DNA of 6,989 bases, taken from the NCBI GenBank assembly GCA_019420545.1, contig JAHZGZ010000311.1, forward strand, positions 1 to 6,989, read 5' to 3'. Under the pieces are notes generated by a model, which had not been told where the DNA came from, did not search any database, and saw only the letters and a program-made list of their open reading frames with translations. Shown here piece by piece: positions 1 through 6,449 of this stretch; the stretch's first letter is position 1; the number at the start of each line of letters is the position of its first letter. The position numbers and the translations under genes are program-made. This DNA is from Bacteroidales bacterium. Its GTDB lineage: Bacteria; Bacteroidota; Bacteroidia; Bacteroidales; Muribaculaceae.

Positions 1-113
1 TAATCTCAATGACGTCAGCGCCGTTAGGACTATGGCGGGCTAAAGCGCCGCCCTCCCAGTCAGAGATGATGCATCAGGCGCGCTCCGGACTGAAGGAGTT
101 GCAAAATGCGAAA
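1..113. other. Non-coding flank with a small GC-rich hairpin
   Basis: No convincing gene lies in this stretch. It lies downstream of the minus-strand hypothetical gene. It contains a compact hairpin at 34-52: GGCGG pairs with CCGCC, followed by GC pairing with GC around a TAAA loop, with one bulged G at 47. No T-tract follows on either strand, so a classical intrinsic terminator is not supported. The stretch runs directly into the 18-bp tandem array, and together they may form one repeated non-coding element. That last point is inference and rests on structure only. Confidence 0.4.
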
Positions 114-203
114 CAGATTTTATTTCAGGAACAGATGTTATTTCAGACGCAGATGTTATTTCAGACGCAGATGTTATTTCAGACGCAGATGTTATTTCAG
201 GAA
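114..203. repeat. Five-unit 18-bp tandem repeat array
   Basis: Five consecutive 18-bp units are visible at 114-131, 132-149, 150-167, 168-185 and 186-203. The three middle units are identical (CAGATGTTATTTCAGACG). The two outer units end in GGAA instead of GACG, and the first also has a T for G at its sixth base. The array overlaps the last codons of the minus-strand gene ending at 192. Because the period is a multiple of three, each unit places a TAA in the same minus-strand frame (192-194, 174-176, 156-158, 138-140, 120-122). Identical inner units suggest recent slippage or unequal exchange. There are no spacers, so it is not a CRISPR array. Confidence 0.93.
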
Positions 204-809
204 GGAGAGACAGTAGTCGCGGATGTCGTCGTAGGAATGCCGGAAGGTGCCGTCGGGCATCCATTTTGCGGTATCTCCACGATAGCCGCGCTCGAACTCG
301 GTATCGATCAGGCGTATGGCATCGGCAAACCGGCATTGGCGACAAAGCATCATCAGCACAGGAGTCTTATCACGGGAGGGGGCTACTGTGATCTCATATT
401 TATAAGCATCGGGATTTTCCCTGAGAAACAGCTCTATGCGTGCGGAGATTCTGCTGAAAAGATCATCAAATACCTTGACTAAATCCGCTTCCCAACTGTC
501 GCTGTCGGAGTCGACAGACATCGGATATTTTTCGAGCGTAGTGGGCGCAACTGCAAACGCACCGACAGCGCGCAGCGACATAGGCTTCTTCTTGTTACTT
601 GCCATGTCGCATATATCCCAGAACATATCGTCGACATACAGCGGCTTCACCTCCAGCTCCAACTCATGAGGAGGATCGAGGCAGAGAACCGAAAAGAAAT
701 ATCCATCCCTGACCATCCAGTTGGCATAATCGTACTGCTTGAAGCCATATTTCTTCGCAACGGTACGCCGTACCGAGCGCAAAATCTTTTCCTTGTCTTT
801 TGAATTCAT
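192..809 (-). CDS. Conserved-looking hypothetical protein, 205 aa
   Basis: I do not recognise the family. The chosen start is the ATG at 809-807, giving MNSKDKEK; an upstream in-frame start at 911 would overlap the preceding gene and add a low-complexity Ser/Ala/Pro segment that looks like out-of-frame translation. The protein has no signal peptide or membrane span and looks cytosolic. It begins with a basic helix (residues 1-20), then an aromatic-rich segment (residues 21-65, with YGFKQYDYANW and LYVDDMFWDI). An acidic stretch with DSDSDSWEADL lies at about 100-110, and the C-terminal half is predominantly helical in character. The gene starts 22 bases after the stop of the acyltransferase gene, so the two are probably cotranscribed. 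Its base composition is visibly less GC-rich than that neighbour (about 43% in 421-480 against 73% in 961-1020). Its last codons and TAA stop are made by the first unit of the tandem array, as read on this strand. Confidence 0.75.
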   Translation of the reverse strand: MNSKDKEKILRSVRRTVAKKYGFKQYDYANWMVRDGYFFSVLCLDPPHELELEVKPLYVDDMFWDICDMASNKKKPMSLRAVGAFAVAPTTLEKYPMSVDSDSDSWEADLVKVFDDLFSRISARIELFLRENPDAYKYEITVAPSRDKTPVLMMLCRQCRFADAIRLIDTEFERGYRGDTAKWMPDGTFRHSYDDIRDYCLSFLK

Positions 810-831
810 TTTCGCGGGAATATATTGAGAA

Positions 832-1329
832 TCAGGAACGGTAGCGGAGGATGCGGGCAGGGATGCCGCCGACGACGGCGAGGGGCGGGACGTCGCGGGT
901 GACGACCGCACCGGCGGCGATTACGGCACCGTCGCCAACGGTGACATTGGCGAGAATGATGGCGTTGGCGCCGACCCACACGTCGTTGCCGATGCGCACC
1001 TCGCCGTCGTCGCCCATGCGCTTGGTGCGCGACTTCATGGGGGTGGGGCCGAGGGCTATGTCGTGGTTGCCGCCGTGGATGTTGACTCCGGGGCCGAACA
1101 TCACGTGGTCGCCTATCGAGATGGTGCCGTGCTCGCTCTGGAAGCAGCAGTTGCGCCCGATAAACACGTCATCGCCTATCGAGACGGTACGGTAGGTGAA
1201 CGCGCCACCCTCGCAGAGTTTCACACCACGCCCCACGCTCCTGAACTTCGAGAGCTGATAGGCACGCACGAAGTGGGTATTCATCTTTCGCACGGTATAT
1301 ATAAGCCATCCTATGGTCTTTGCAATCAT
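832..1329 (-). CDS. Left-handed beta-helix acyltransferase (WcaF/WbbJ-like O-acetyltransferase)
   Basis: The 165-residue product is a hexapeptide-repeat acyltransferase that probably moves an acetyl group from acetyl-CoA to a sugar of a surface polysaccharide or glycolipid; the substrate cannot be read from sequence. After a basic, partly hydrophobic N-terminus (residues 1-33), hexapeptide rungs run from about 46 to 145. Examples are VSIGDDVFIGRN, ISIGDHVMFGPG, VRIGNDVWVGAN and VTVGDGAVIAAG. The insertion loop at 84-110 carries HGGNHD, and His89 is the likely catalytic base by family analogy. The end GGIPARILRYRS is the usual family C-terminus (G-x-PAR-x-[IL]). The ATG at 1329 is preceded at a suitable distance by a TAnnTTTG motif. 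It is the first gene of a probable pair with the hypothetical gene downstream. A capsule or exopolysaccharide locus is possible, but no glycosyltransferases are in view. Confidence 0.88.
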   Translation of the reverse strand: MIAKTIGWLIYTVRKMNTHFVRAYQLSKFRSVGRGVKLCEGGAFTYRTVSIGDDVFIGRNCCFQSEHGTISIGDHVMFGPGVNIHGGNHDIALGPTPMKSRTKRMGDDGEVRIGNDVWVGANAIILANVTVGDGAVIAAGAVVTRDVPPLAVVGGIPARILRYRS

Positions 1330-1352
1330 ATTTCTACAGGTTGATATCTCGG

Positions 1353-1360
1353 CAAAAGTA
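1353..1360 (-). promoter_or_regulatory. Candidate Bacteroidetes -7 promoter element for the acyltransferase gene
   Basis: The minus strand reads TACTTTTG, an exact match to the Bacteroidetes primary sigma factor -7 consensus TAnnTTTG. It ends 23 bases before the acyltransferase ATG, which allows a short leader. I see no good TTTG-type -33 element about 20 bases further upstream, so the call rests on the -7 motif and its position. Confidence 0.5.
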
Positions 1361-1435
1361 CTGATTTTTACATAATTTTAATACTCCTGAGAGGTGAAAA
1401 AAGGGCCGACCCTACCACATATTGAAAATAATGCG

Positions 1436-1443
1436 TAATTTTG
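1436..1443 (+). promoter_or_regulatory. Candidate -7 promoter element for the TPR-hisJ/K-metA operon
   Basis: TAATTTTG matches the Bacteroidetes TAnnTTTG consensus and ends 39 bases before the ATG at 1483. A clear -33 TTTG at normal spacing is not visible. It is divergent from the motif at 1353-1360, so the 153-bp intergenic region would serve both directions. No riboswitch-like leader is evident, and the leader left after this promoter is too short for a SAM riboswitch. Confidence 0.45.
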
Positions 1444-1482
1444 GGTTGCAAAACATGAGTTTGTACATTCCAACATATATAC

Positions 1483-2916
1483 ATGAGACTGACCGGATAT
1501 ATCATAGCGGGAGCCATGGCTCTGACATGTGCCACAGCCTCGGCCCAGACACTCGACGAGGCACGCCAAATGCTGCGTGACGGCGATTATGCCACCGCAC
1601 TCCCTATATTTGAGAAAGCCCTTGCAGCCAAGCCCAAAGACGCATCGCTCAACCAGTGGGTGGGTATCTGCCTTCTGCGCACAGGCGAGCCGAAGAAAGC
1701 CGAGCGTTATCTGAAAATCGCCGACGAGCGCAAGGTGCTTGAGGCGCCGCGCTATCTGGCCGAAGCCGCCTTCGAGCAATATCAGTTTGCCAAAGCCGCC
1801 GATCTGCTCGACCGCTACGAGGAGGGGATCGACAATGCCAATGCCAAGAAACCGAAGAAAGCCGCCAAGACCGAAAAGTCGCCCGAAGCCGACGAGCTGC
1901 GGCGCCGCACACTCCTCGGCCAGGCAATGCTCGACCGCGTGGAAAAAATCGTGGTGATCGACAGTATGGCCGTAGACCGCGACGAATTTTTCAAGCATTA
2001 TCACCTCAGCCCCGAAAGCGGCACCCTCAACAGTACCGACGTGATGCCCGAGGACTTCGAGGTTGCCGAACCCTCTGAGGTATACATGCCCCAGTCGGGT
2101 GAATTCCGCATATGGGCCGCTCCCGACAAAAACGAGAACTACGTGCTCATGGGCGCCACACGCCTTCTCGACGGCTCCTGGGACACCCCCCACCCCCTCG
2201 GCAAAGCCCTGGAGGCCGACGGCGACAGCAACTACCCCTTCATGATGCCCGACGGCGTGACGCTGTACTATGCCAACAACGGCCCCGAGTCGATCGGCGG
2301 CTACGACATATTCATCTCGCGCAAGGACGAGGACGGATTCCTGCAGCCGCAGAACATAGGCATGCCCTACAATTCCACCTACGACGACTATCTCCTTGCC
2401 ATCGACGAGGTAAACGGCATAGGATGGTGGGCCACCGACCGCAACCAGCTCGGCGACAAGATCACCATCTACCGCTTCATCCCCTCGGAACTGCGTGTGA
2501 ACTACCCTGTCGACTCCCCCGACCTTGCAGCGCGCGCCCGCATCGACTCGTTCCGCGCCACATGGCCCGCAGGAGCCGACTACAGCGAACTGCTGCACCG
2601 CATCGACTCGGCCGACTACGGTACCCGCAAGTCGGGCCACGACTTCTACTTCGCCATGCCCGGCAACCGCATCATCACATCGTGGGACGACCTCGACAAT
2701 CCCTCCGCACGCAATGCGATGGAAGATTACCTCGACGCATCGAAACAGTTTGAAGCCAACCTTGCCGAACTCGAGGCGCTTCGCCACCGCTACGCCTCGG
2801 GCGACCGCGCCGTAGCCGGCCGCATCACCTCGATGGAAACAGAAATAGAGCGCGAGCGTGCAGCCCTGCGCGAATTGTCAAACAAAGTAGTGCGCGCAAA
2901 TGGTGAGGCCCGCTGA
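1483..2916 (+). CDS. Exported TPR / WD40-like beta-propeller (PD40) protein
   Basis: This 477-residue protein is predicted to be exported. Residues 1-21 form a signal peptide with an ASA|Q cleavage site; Cys16 does not sit in a convincing lipobox. Mature residues 23-120 form about three TPR-like helix pairs (LRDGDYATALPIFEKAL, then RTGEPKKAERYLKIA, then QYQFAKAADLLDRYEEG). A Lys/Ala-rich linker follows (about 118-135). Residues 205-335 hold PD40-type propeller strands, with the signature YPFMMPDGVTLYYANNG and then GGYDIFISR at 251-280. The C-terminal segment (about 410-470) is charged and likely coiled coil. Known relatives such as the type IX secretion protein PorE combine TPR, propeller and an OmpA domain; the OmpA domain is absent here, so I do not assign it that role. 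A periplasmic scaffold or assembly function is plausible but unproven. The stop overlaps the next gene's start by 17 bases. Confidence 0.85.
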   Translation: MRLTGYIIAGAMALTCATASAQTLDEARQMLRDGDYATALPIFEKALAAKPKDASLNQWVGICLLRTGEPKKAERYLKIADERKVLEAPRYLAEAAFEQYQFAKAADLLDRYEEGIDNANAKKPKKAAKTEKSPEADELRRRTLLGQAMLDRVEKIVVIDSMAVDRDEFFKHYHLSPESGTLNSTDVMPEDFEVAEPSEVYMPQSGEFRIWAAPDKNENYVLMGATRLLDGSWDTPHPLGKALEADGDSNYPFMMPDGVTLYYANNGPESIGGYDIFISRKDEDGFLQPQNIGMPYNSTYDDYLLAIDEVNGIGWWATDRNQLGDKITIYRFIPSELRVNYPVDSPDLAARARIDSFRATWPAGADYSELLHRIDSADYGTRKSGHDFYFAMPGNRIITSWDDLDNPSARNAMEDYLDASKQFEANLAELEALRHRYASGDRAVAGRITSMETEIERERAALRELSNKVVRANGEAR

Positions 2917-3742
2917 CATCGCGCGCGACACCACGCGCTACAACTTCCACAGCCACACACAGTGGTGTGACGGCCGCGCCCCTGTTGCCGAAATGGTGAA
3001 TGCAGCCATCGAAGCTGGCATGGAACACTGGGGATTCTCGCCCCACTCGCCCGTACCCATCGAATCGTCGTGCAACATGAGCCGCGAGTCGGTGGCCGGA
3101 TACCTTGCCGAAGTGCGCCGCCTGCAGCAGCTCCACGCCGGGCGCATCAGCCTCTACGCCTCGATGGAGATCGACTACCTCGGCGACACCTGGGGCCCTG
3201 CCAACGAATACTTCCATACACTCCCGCTCGACTACCGCATCGGGTCGGTGCACTTCGTGGAGAGTCCACGCGACGGGATGATCGACATTGACGGCCGTCC
3301 CGAAAATTTTGCCGTAAAGATGGAGCGGCACTTCGACGGCGACATACGCCGCGTGGTAGAGATGTTCTACGAGCAGTCGTGCCGCATGGTCGAGGCCGGC
3401 GGCTTCGACATCATCGGCCATTTCGACAAGATACGCTTCAACGCCATAAACTACTCTCCCGGCATCGACCGCGAGCCATGGTACAGCGCCCTTGTCGACA
3501 ACCTCATCGACCTCATCATATCATCGGGCGTGACGGTAGAAATCAACACGAAAGCCTACGCCCAGAGCGGAGTAATGTTTCCCGAACCCGGGCTGCTTCC
3601 GCGCCTTGTCGAAGCCGGCGTGCCCGTCGTGGTCAACAGCGACGCGCACTATCCCGACAAAGTCGATGCCGGACGCGCCGCCGGCCTCGAAATGCTCGAA
3701 ACAGCACGTAAACATATACGCCAATCAACGCTATGCCGGTAA
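2900..3742 (+). CDS. PHP-domain histidinol-phosphatase-like enzyme (HisJ/HisK family)
   Basis: The 280-residue protein is a cytosolic PHP-superfamily metal-dependent phosphoesterase. Its best assignment is histidinol-phosphate phosphatase (EC 3.1.3.15), the penultimate step of histidine biosynthesis. The metal-binding set is intact: His17 and His19 in NFHSHTQWCDG, His49 in GFSPHSP, Glu90 in SMEIDYLGD, His118 in GSVHF, His174 in GHFDK, and Asp248 and His250 in NSDAHY. The length fits the family. The ATG at 2900 lies inside the end of the TPR gene, and the next in-frame Met (residue 32) comes after the first metal ligands, so this start is the only workable one. The gene overlaps metA by 10 bases. 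No other his genes are in view, and PHP enzymes vary in substrate, so the exact substrate is less certain than the fold. Confidence 0.87.
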   Translation: MVRPADIARDTTRYNFHSHTQWCDGRAPVAEMVNAAIEAGMEHWGFSPHSPVPIESSCNMSRESVAGYLAEVRRLQQLHAGRISLYASMEIDYLGDTWGPANEYFHTLPLDYRIGSVHFVESPRDGMIDIDGRPENFAVKMERHFDGDIRRVVEMFYEQSCRMVEAGGFDIIGHFDKIRFNAINYSPGIDREPWYSALVDNLIDLIISSGVTVEINTKAYAQSGVMFPEPGLLPRLVEAGVPVVVNSDAHYPDKVDAGRAAGLEMLETARKHIRQSTLCR

Positions 3743-4653
3743 GAGTACCCGTATCCCTCCCTGCCGTAGAGCAGCTGAAAGAGGAAAACATATTTGTCAT
3801 CGACGAGCAGCGGGCGTCGACCCAGGACATACGCCCCCTGCGCATCGGCATACTCAACCTTATGCCGCTGAAGATCATGACGGAGACCGACCTGCTGCGG
3901 CTTATCTCCAACACTCCGCTCCAGGTCGAACTCGACCTGATAGATACCCGGAGCCATGTGTCGCGCAACACTCCGCGCGAGCATATCGAGGAATTCTACA
4001 AGACATTCGAGGAGATACGCGGCCAGAACTACGACGGATTCATCATCACGGGCGCGCCACTGGAGATGGTAGAGTTTGAGGACGTCGACTACTGGGACGA
4101 GCTGTGCGAGATATTCGACTGGTGCCGCACGCACGTCACATCCACCCTCTATATCTGCTGGGCCGCCTTTGCCGGGCTGTACCATCACTACGGCGTGCCG
4201 AAACACCTTACAAGCAGCAAAATATCCGGAGTATTCCGCCACCGTGTCAACGACCAGCGCAACCCCATATTCCGCGGGTTCGACGACGAGTTCTACGTGC
4301 CCCACAGCCGCCATGTGCAGCTCGTGCGCAGCGACATCGAGGCCATTCCCGGCCTGAGCATACTCTCGGAAAGTCCCGAAAGCGGCATATACATGGTAAT
4401 GGCCCGCGGCGGACGCGAGTTCTTCATCACAGGCCACTCGGAGTATTCACCCCTCACCCTCGACTATGAGTACCGCCGCGATATGGCCCGCGGCCTCAAT
4501 CCGGCGATCCCGGTACACTACTATGTGGCCGACGATCCGTCGCGCGGGCCGCTCGTAAGGTGGCGCTCCCACGCCAACCTGCTCTTCTCCAACTGGCTCA
4601 ACTACTTCGTCTACCAGGCCACGCCCTACGACATACGGGAGATCCACGACTGA
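3733..4653 (+). CDS. metA: Homoserine O-acetyltransferase (MetA family)
   Basis: This 306-residue protein is a full-length MetA, which acylates the homoserine hydroxyl at the entry to methionine biosynthesis in the cytosol. It begins MPVRVPVSLPAVEQLKEEN and aligns over its length with E. coli MetA. The catalytic residues are present at the same numbers: Cys142 in ICWAAFAGLYHHYG, and His235 and Glu237 in ITGHSEY; Arg249 is also present. Residue 111 is Glu (TGAPLEMVEF), where E. coli has Gly. Published work on the Bacillus cereus enzyme ties Glu111 to acetyl-CoA use and Gly111 to succinyl-CoA use, so EC 2.3.1.31 (also called metAA) is favoured over 2.3.1.46; automatic annotation may label it a succinyltransferase. 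It is the last gene of the overlapping cluster and faces a convergent acetyltransferase gene. Confidence 0.96.
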   Translation: MPVRVPVSLPAVEQLKEENIFVIDEQRASTQDIRPLRIGILNLMPLKIMTETDLLRLISNTPLQVELDLIDTRSHVSRNTPREHIEEFYKTFEEIRGQNYDGFIITGAPLEMVEFEDVDYWDELCEIFDWCRTHVTSTLYICWAAFAGLYHHYGVPKHLTSSKISGVFRHRVNDQRNPIFRGFDDEFYVPHSRHVQLVRSDIEAIPGLSILSESPESGIYMVMARGGREFFITGHSEYSPLTLDYEYRRDMARGLNPAIPVHYYVADDPSRGPLVRWRSHANLLFSNWLNYFVYQATPYDIREIHD

Positions 4654-4681
4654 GGCATCATCATCCATGCCCTCGTGTCAG

Positions 4682-4712
4682 TTTCCGGCGCGCTCGATTC
4701 ATCGTCCGGAAA
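4682..4712. terminator. Weak inverted repeat between convergent genes, possible bidirectional terminator
   Basis: TTTCCGG (4682-4688) is the reverse complement of CCGGAAA (4706-4712), and within the loop CGA pairs with TCG around TTCA (4695-4704). The structure sits between the metA stop and the end of the convergent acetyltransferase gene, where a shared terminator is expected. No T-tract follows on either strand, so intrinsic termination is only a possibility. A smaller stem, GGCAT with ATGCC, lies just after the metA stop at 4654-4671. Confidence 0.33.
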
Positions 4713-4720
4713 GAGCTGCA

Positions 4721-5293
4721 TCATTTCAGGTCGAGGCGCTTGATCACACGGGCCGGATTGCCGGCGGCCACCGTTCCCGACGGGATGGAGCGCACTACTA
4801 CCGATCCGCCGCCGATCACCACATTATCGCCGATCGTCACACCCGGAAGTATCGTGACCGATCCGCCTATCCACACGTTGTTGCCTATAGTCACCGGCTC
4901 GGCCCACTCCACCCATGTATTGCGCTGGTCGGGGTCAAGCGGATGGCAGGCCGTATAGATGCTTACATTAGGCCCGATAAGCACATTGTCGCCTATAGTT
5001 ACGGGCGCCTCGTCGAGCACGGTAAGATTGAAGTTGGCAAAGAAATTCTCACCCACATGGATGTTGCATCCGTAGTCGCAGCGCAAGGGCTGGTTGACAT
5101 GGATCTTCTCTCCGCACGAGCCGAGCATCCCGCGCAATATCGCGCACATGGCGTCGGTGCGCCGCGGATTCATGTTGTTGAACTCCCAAAGCTTTTCGCG
5201 GGTATCCATCAGCCGGTCGTAGAATCCGCTGTGTGATGCCTCATAAATCTCTCCGTCGAGCATTTTCTGCCATTCTCTCTCAAAATCTTTCAT
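4721..5293 (-). CDS. Sugar O-acetyltransferase (maltose/galactoside acetyltransferase family)
   Basis: The 190-residue cytosolic enzyme transfers acetyl from acetyl-CoA to a sugar hydroxyl; members act on maltose, glucose or galactosides, or on polysaccharide precursors. The N-terminal helical maltose-acetyltransferase domain is at about residues 5-58, with MLDGEIYEASHSGFYDRL. The beta-helix follows, with rungs such as IHVGENFFANFN, VTIGDNVLIGPN, VTIGNNVWIGGS and VTIGDNVVIGGG. His117 in YTACHPLD is the catalytic histidine by family analogy. The end AGNPARVIKRLDLK is typical. Length and start match the family (MKDFEREWQKML). The gene is convergent with metA and begins 30 bases after the stop of the membrane-protein gene, so the two may share a transcript. 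It also has a TAnnTTTG motif of its own just upstream. Confidence 0.93.
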   Translation of the reverse strand: MKDFEREWQKMLDGEIYEASHSGFYDRLMDTREKLWEFNNMNPRRTDAMCAILRGMLGSCGEKIHVNQPLRCDYGCNIHVGENFFANFNLTVLDEAPVTIGDNVLIGPNVSIYTACHPLDPDQRNTWVEWAEPVTIGNNVWIGGSVTILPGVTIGDNVVIGGGSVVVRSIPSGTVAAGNPARVIKRLDLK

Positions 5294-5318
5294 ATCAGAA
5301 TAATGTAGTGATCCGACG

Positions 5319-5326
5319 CAAATTTA
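5319..5326 (-). promoter_or_regulatory. Candidate -7 promoter element overlapping an upstream stop codon
   Basis: The minus strand reads TAAATTTG, a match to TAnnTTTG, ending 25 bases before the acetyltransferase ATG at 5293. Its first three bases are the TAA stop of the upstream membrane-protein gene (5326-5324). A TTTC about 20 bases upstream is a poor -33 element. It could give the acetyltransferase gene transcription independent of its neighbour, but a chance match in an AT-rich gap is also possible. Confidence 0.35.
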
Positions 5327-6424
5327 CGGATTTTTCGCAGAAACAGAAAGTGCCTCGCCGGGAGCCGGGCTACGTCTGTCGCGCCGGCTTATCATAATAT
5401 AGAATGCGCTGAATATGCCCAGCGCCACAAGCATCATCGACTGGAAGCTCCAGCACACTATTGAATAGGCCGCACCGTCACTGTTGCTGATGCCGAACAG
5501 CGTGAGGGCAAACATCACCGCGATGTTCCACGGCCCGAGCCCTCCGTTGGAGGGGACAATCATACTGCACGAACCGAACACAAACACAACCAGTCCCGGC
5601 ACAAGCCCCCAGCAGCTCCCGGGCTGCGATATAAGCTCACGCGTGAACGGAAACGCGTAAAAACACAGGTACGTCTCCATGAAATAGCACGTCCATATAC
5701 CCATGGTAAGGAGCAGATACATGCCGATACCTTTCATATGGAACAGCACCGCAAAGCCATTCCATATGCGCCGCGCACTCACCACCATACTGCGCACAAG
5801 GCGCGTTCTGCGCAACGCCCATAAGGCAACGCCGACCACAATCACCGCTGCGGCCACACACACCCACAGCATGCCGTCGGTAGCATACCGGTGCAACGCC
5901 TCGCCCATAGGATAACGTTCAAGAAAACGGTCGATGGCGGGGCGCGCCACGAAGAGCGTGAGCAGTATAAGCAGCCCTATAACGATACCGTCGGAAGCAC
6001 GGTCGCCGAGATCGGTACCTACCACCGTCGACAGCTTGCACCCCTCCCTGCGCGTGACATATACGCAACGCCAGGCCTCACCCAGATACGGAAACACAAG
6101 ATTAAGGGCATAAGCCCCGAATATCGACACATACTCGGCCACCACCGGCATGCGCGGGATACCTGCCGCACGCAACTGTATGCCCCAGCGCACACCGCGT
6201 ATCATGTGGGAAAACATGGTCACGATCATCATCGCCACGATAAAGCGGTAGTCCACACCATGGCGTATGATCTGCTCTACCTGCTGGATATCCACCTTAT
6301 GGAACAGCCACACGACAAGCCCCGCCGACACACCGAGCGGCACCACGATTTTCAGCACGCGCGCCACCGCACGGGCAACGGCATGGTGCCGCGGAAGAGC
6401 TGACTGTGGATTCTGACTGTCCAT
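5324..6424 (-). CDS. Multi-pass membrane protein, UPF0104 / LPG-synthase TM-like (flippase-like)
   Basis: The 366-residue integral inner-membrane protein fits the lysylphosphatidylglycerol-synthase transmembrane family (PF03706, YbhN/AglD-like). Eight or so hydrophobic spans are visible, near residues 24-41, 60-77, 95-113, 144-160, 185-203, 233-257, 273-291 and 319-345. Family-type conserved positions include RGVRW at 76-80, NLVFPYLGEAWR at 108-119, the DLGDR turn at 138-142, and PSNGGLGPWN at 291-300. There is no soluble C-terminal lysyl-transferase domain, so it is not a full MprF. Relatives are proposed lipid-linked substrate transporters or flippases, but the function is not settled. The N-terminus is hydrophilic and basic, and the C-terminal tail is Arg/Pro-rich. 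The ATG at 6424 follows an AT-rich leader. It lies downstream of the inverted-repeat element and 30 bases before the acetyltransferase gene. Confidence 0.87.
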   Translation of the reverse strand: MDSQNPQSALPRHHAVARAVARVLKIVVPLGVSAGLVVWLFHKVDIQQVEQIIRHGVDYRFIVAMMIVTMFSHMIRGVRWGIQLRAAGIPRMPVVAEYVSIFGAYALNLVFPYLGEAWRCVYVTRREGCKLSTVVGTDLGDRASDGIVIGLLILLTLFVARPAIDRFLERYPMGEALHRYATDGMLWVCVAAAVIVVGVALWALRRTRLVRSMVVSARRIWNGFAVLFHMKGIGMYLLLTMGIWTCYFMETYLCFYAFPFTRELISQPGSCWGLVPGLVVFVFGSCSMIVPSNGGLGPWNIAVMFALTLFGISNSDGAAYSIVCWSFQSMMLVALGIFSAFYIMISRRDRRSPAPGEALSVSAKNP

Positions 6425-6449
6425 TACATTAATATATTTAATTATAGAA

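Noticed and set aside
114..203. CRISPR array
   Set aside because: The units are 18 bp and directly adjacent with no spacers, and no cas genes are nearby.
9..482. 157-codon plus-strand open frame with repeated MLFQTQ segments
   Set aside because: It runs across the tandem array and then antisense through the better supported hypothetical gene. The repeated peptide is simply the array translated, and the second half is low in coherent protein features.
1402..1413. Small stem AGGG/CCCT in the divergent intergenic region
   Set aside because: Four base pairs are easily found by chance and there is no supporting context for an operator or attenuator.
1378..2787. 469-codon minus-strand open frame antisense to the TPR gene
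   Set aside because: It is the complement of a coherent protein with signal peptide, TPR and PD40 motifs. The antisense translation is Val/Gly-rich with no recognisable domain, as expected from GC-rich codon usage.
3649..4437. 262-codon minus-strand open frame antisense to the PHP and metA genes
   Set aside because: Both sense genes are certain, with complete active sites, so this is a shadow frame.
5891..6403. 170-codon plus-strand open frame opposite the membrane protein
   Set aside because: The minus strand gives a clear multi-span membrane protein with family motifs; the plus frame is His/Arg-rich and featureless.
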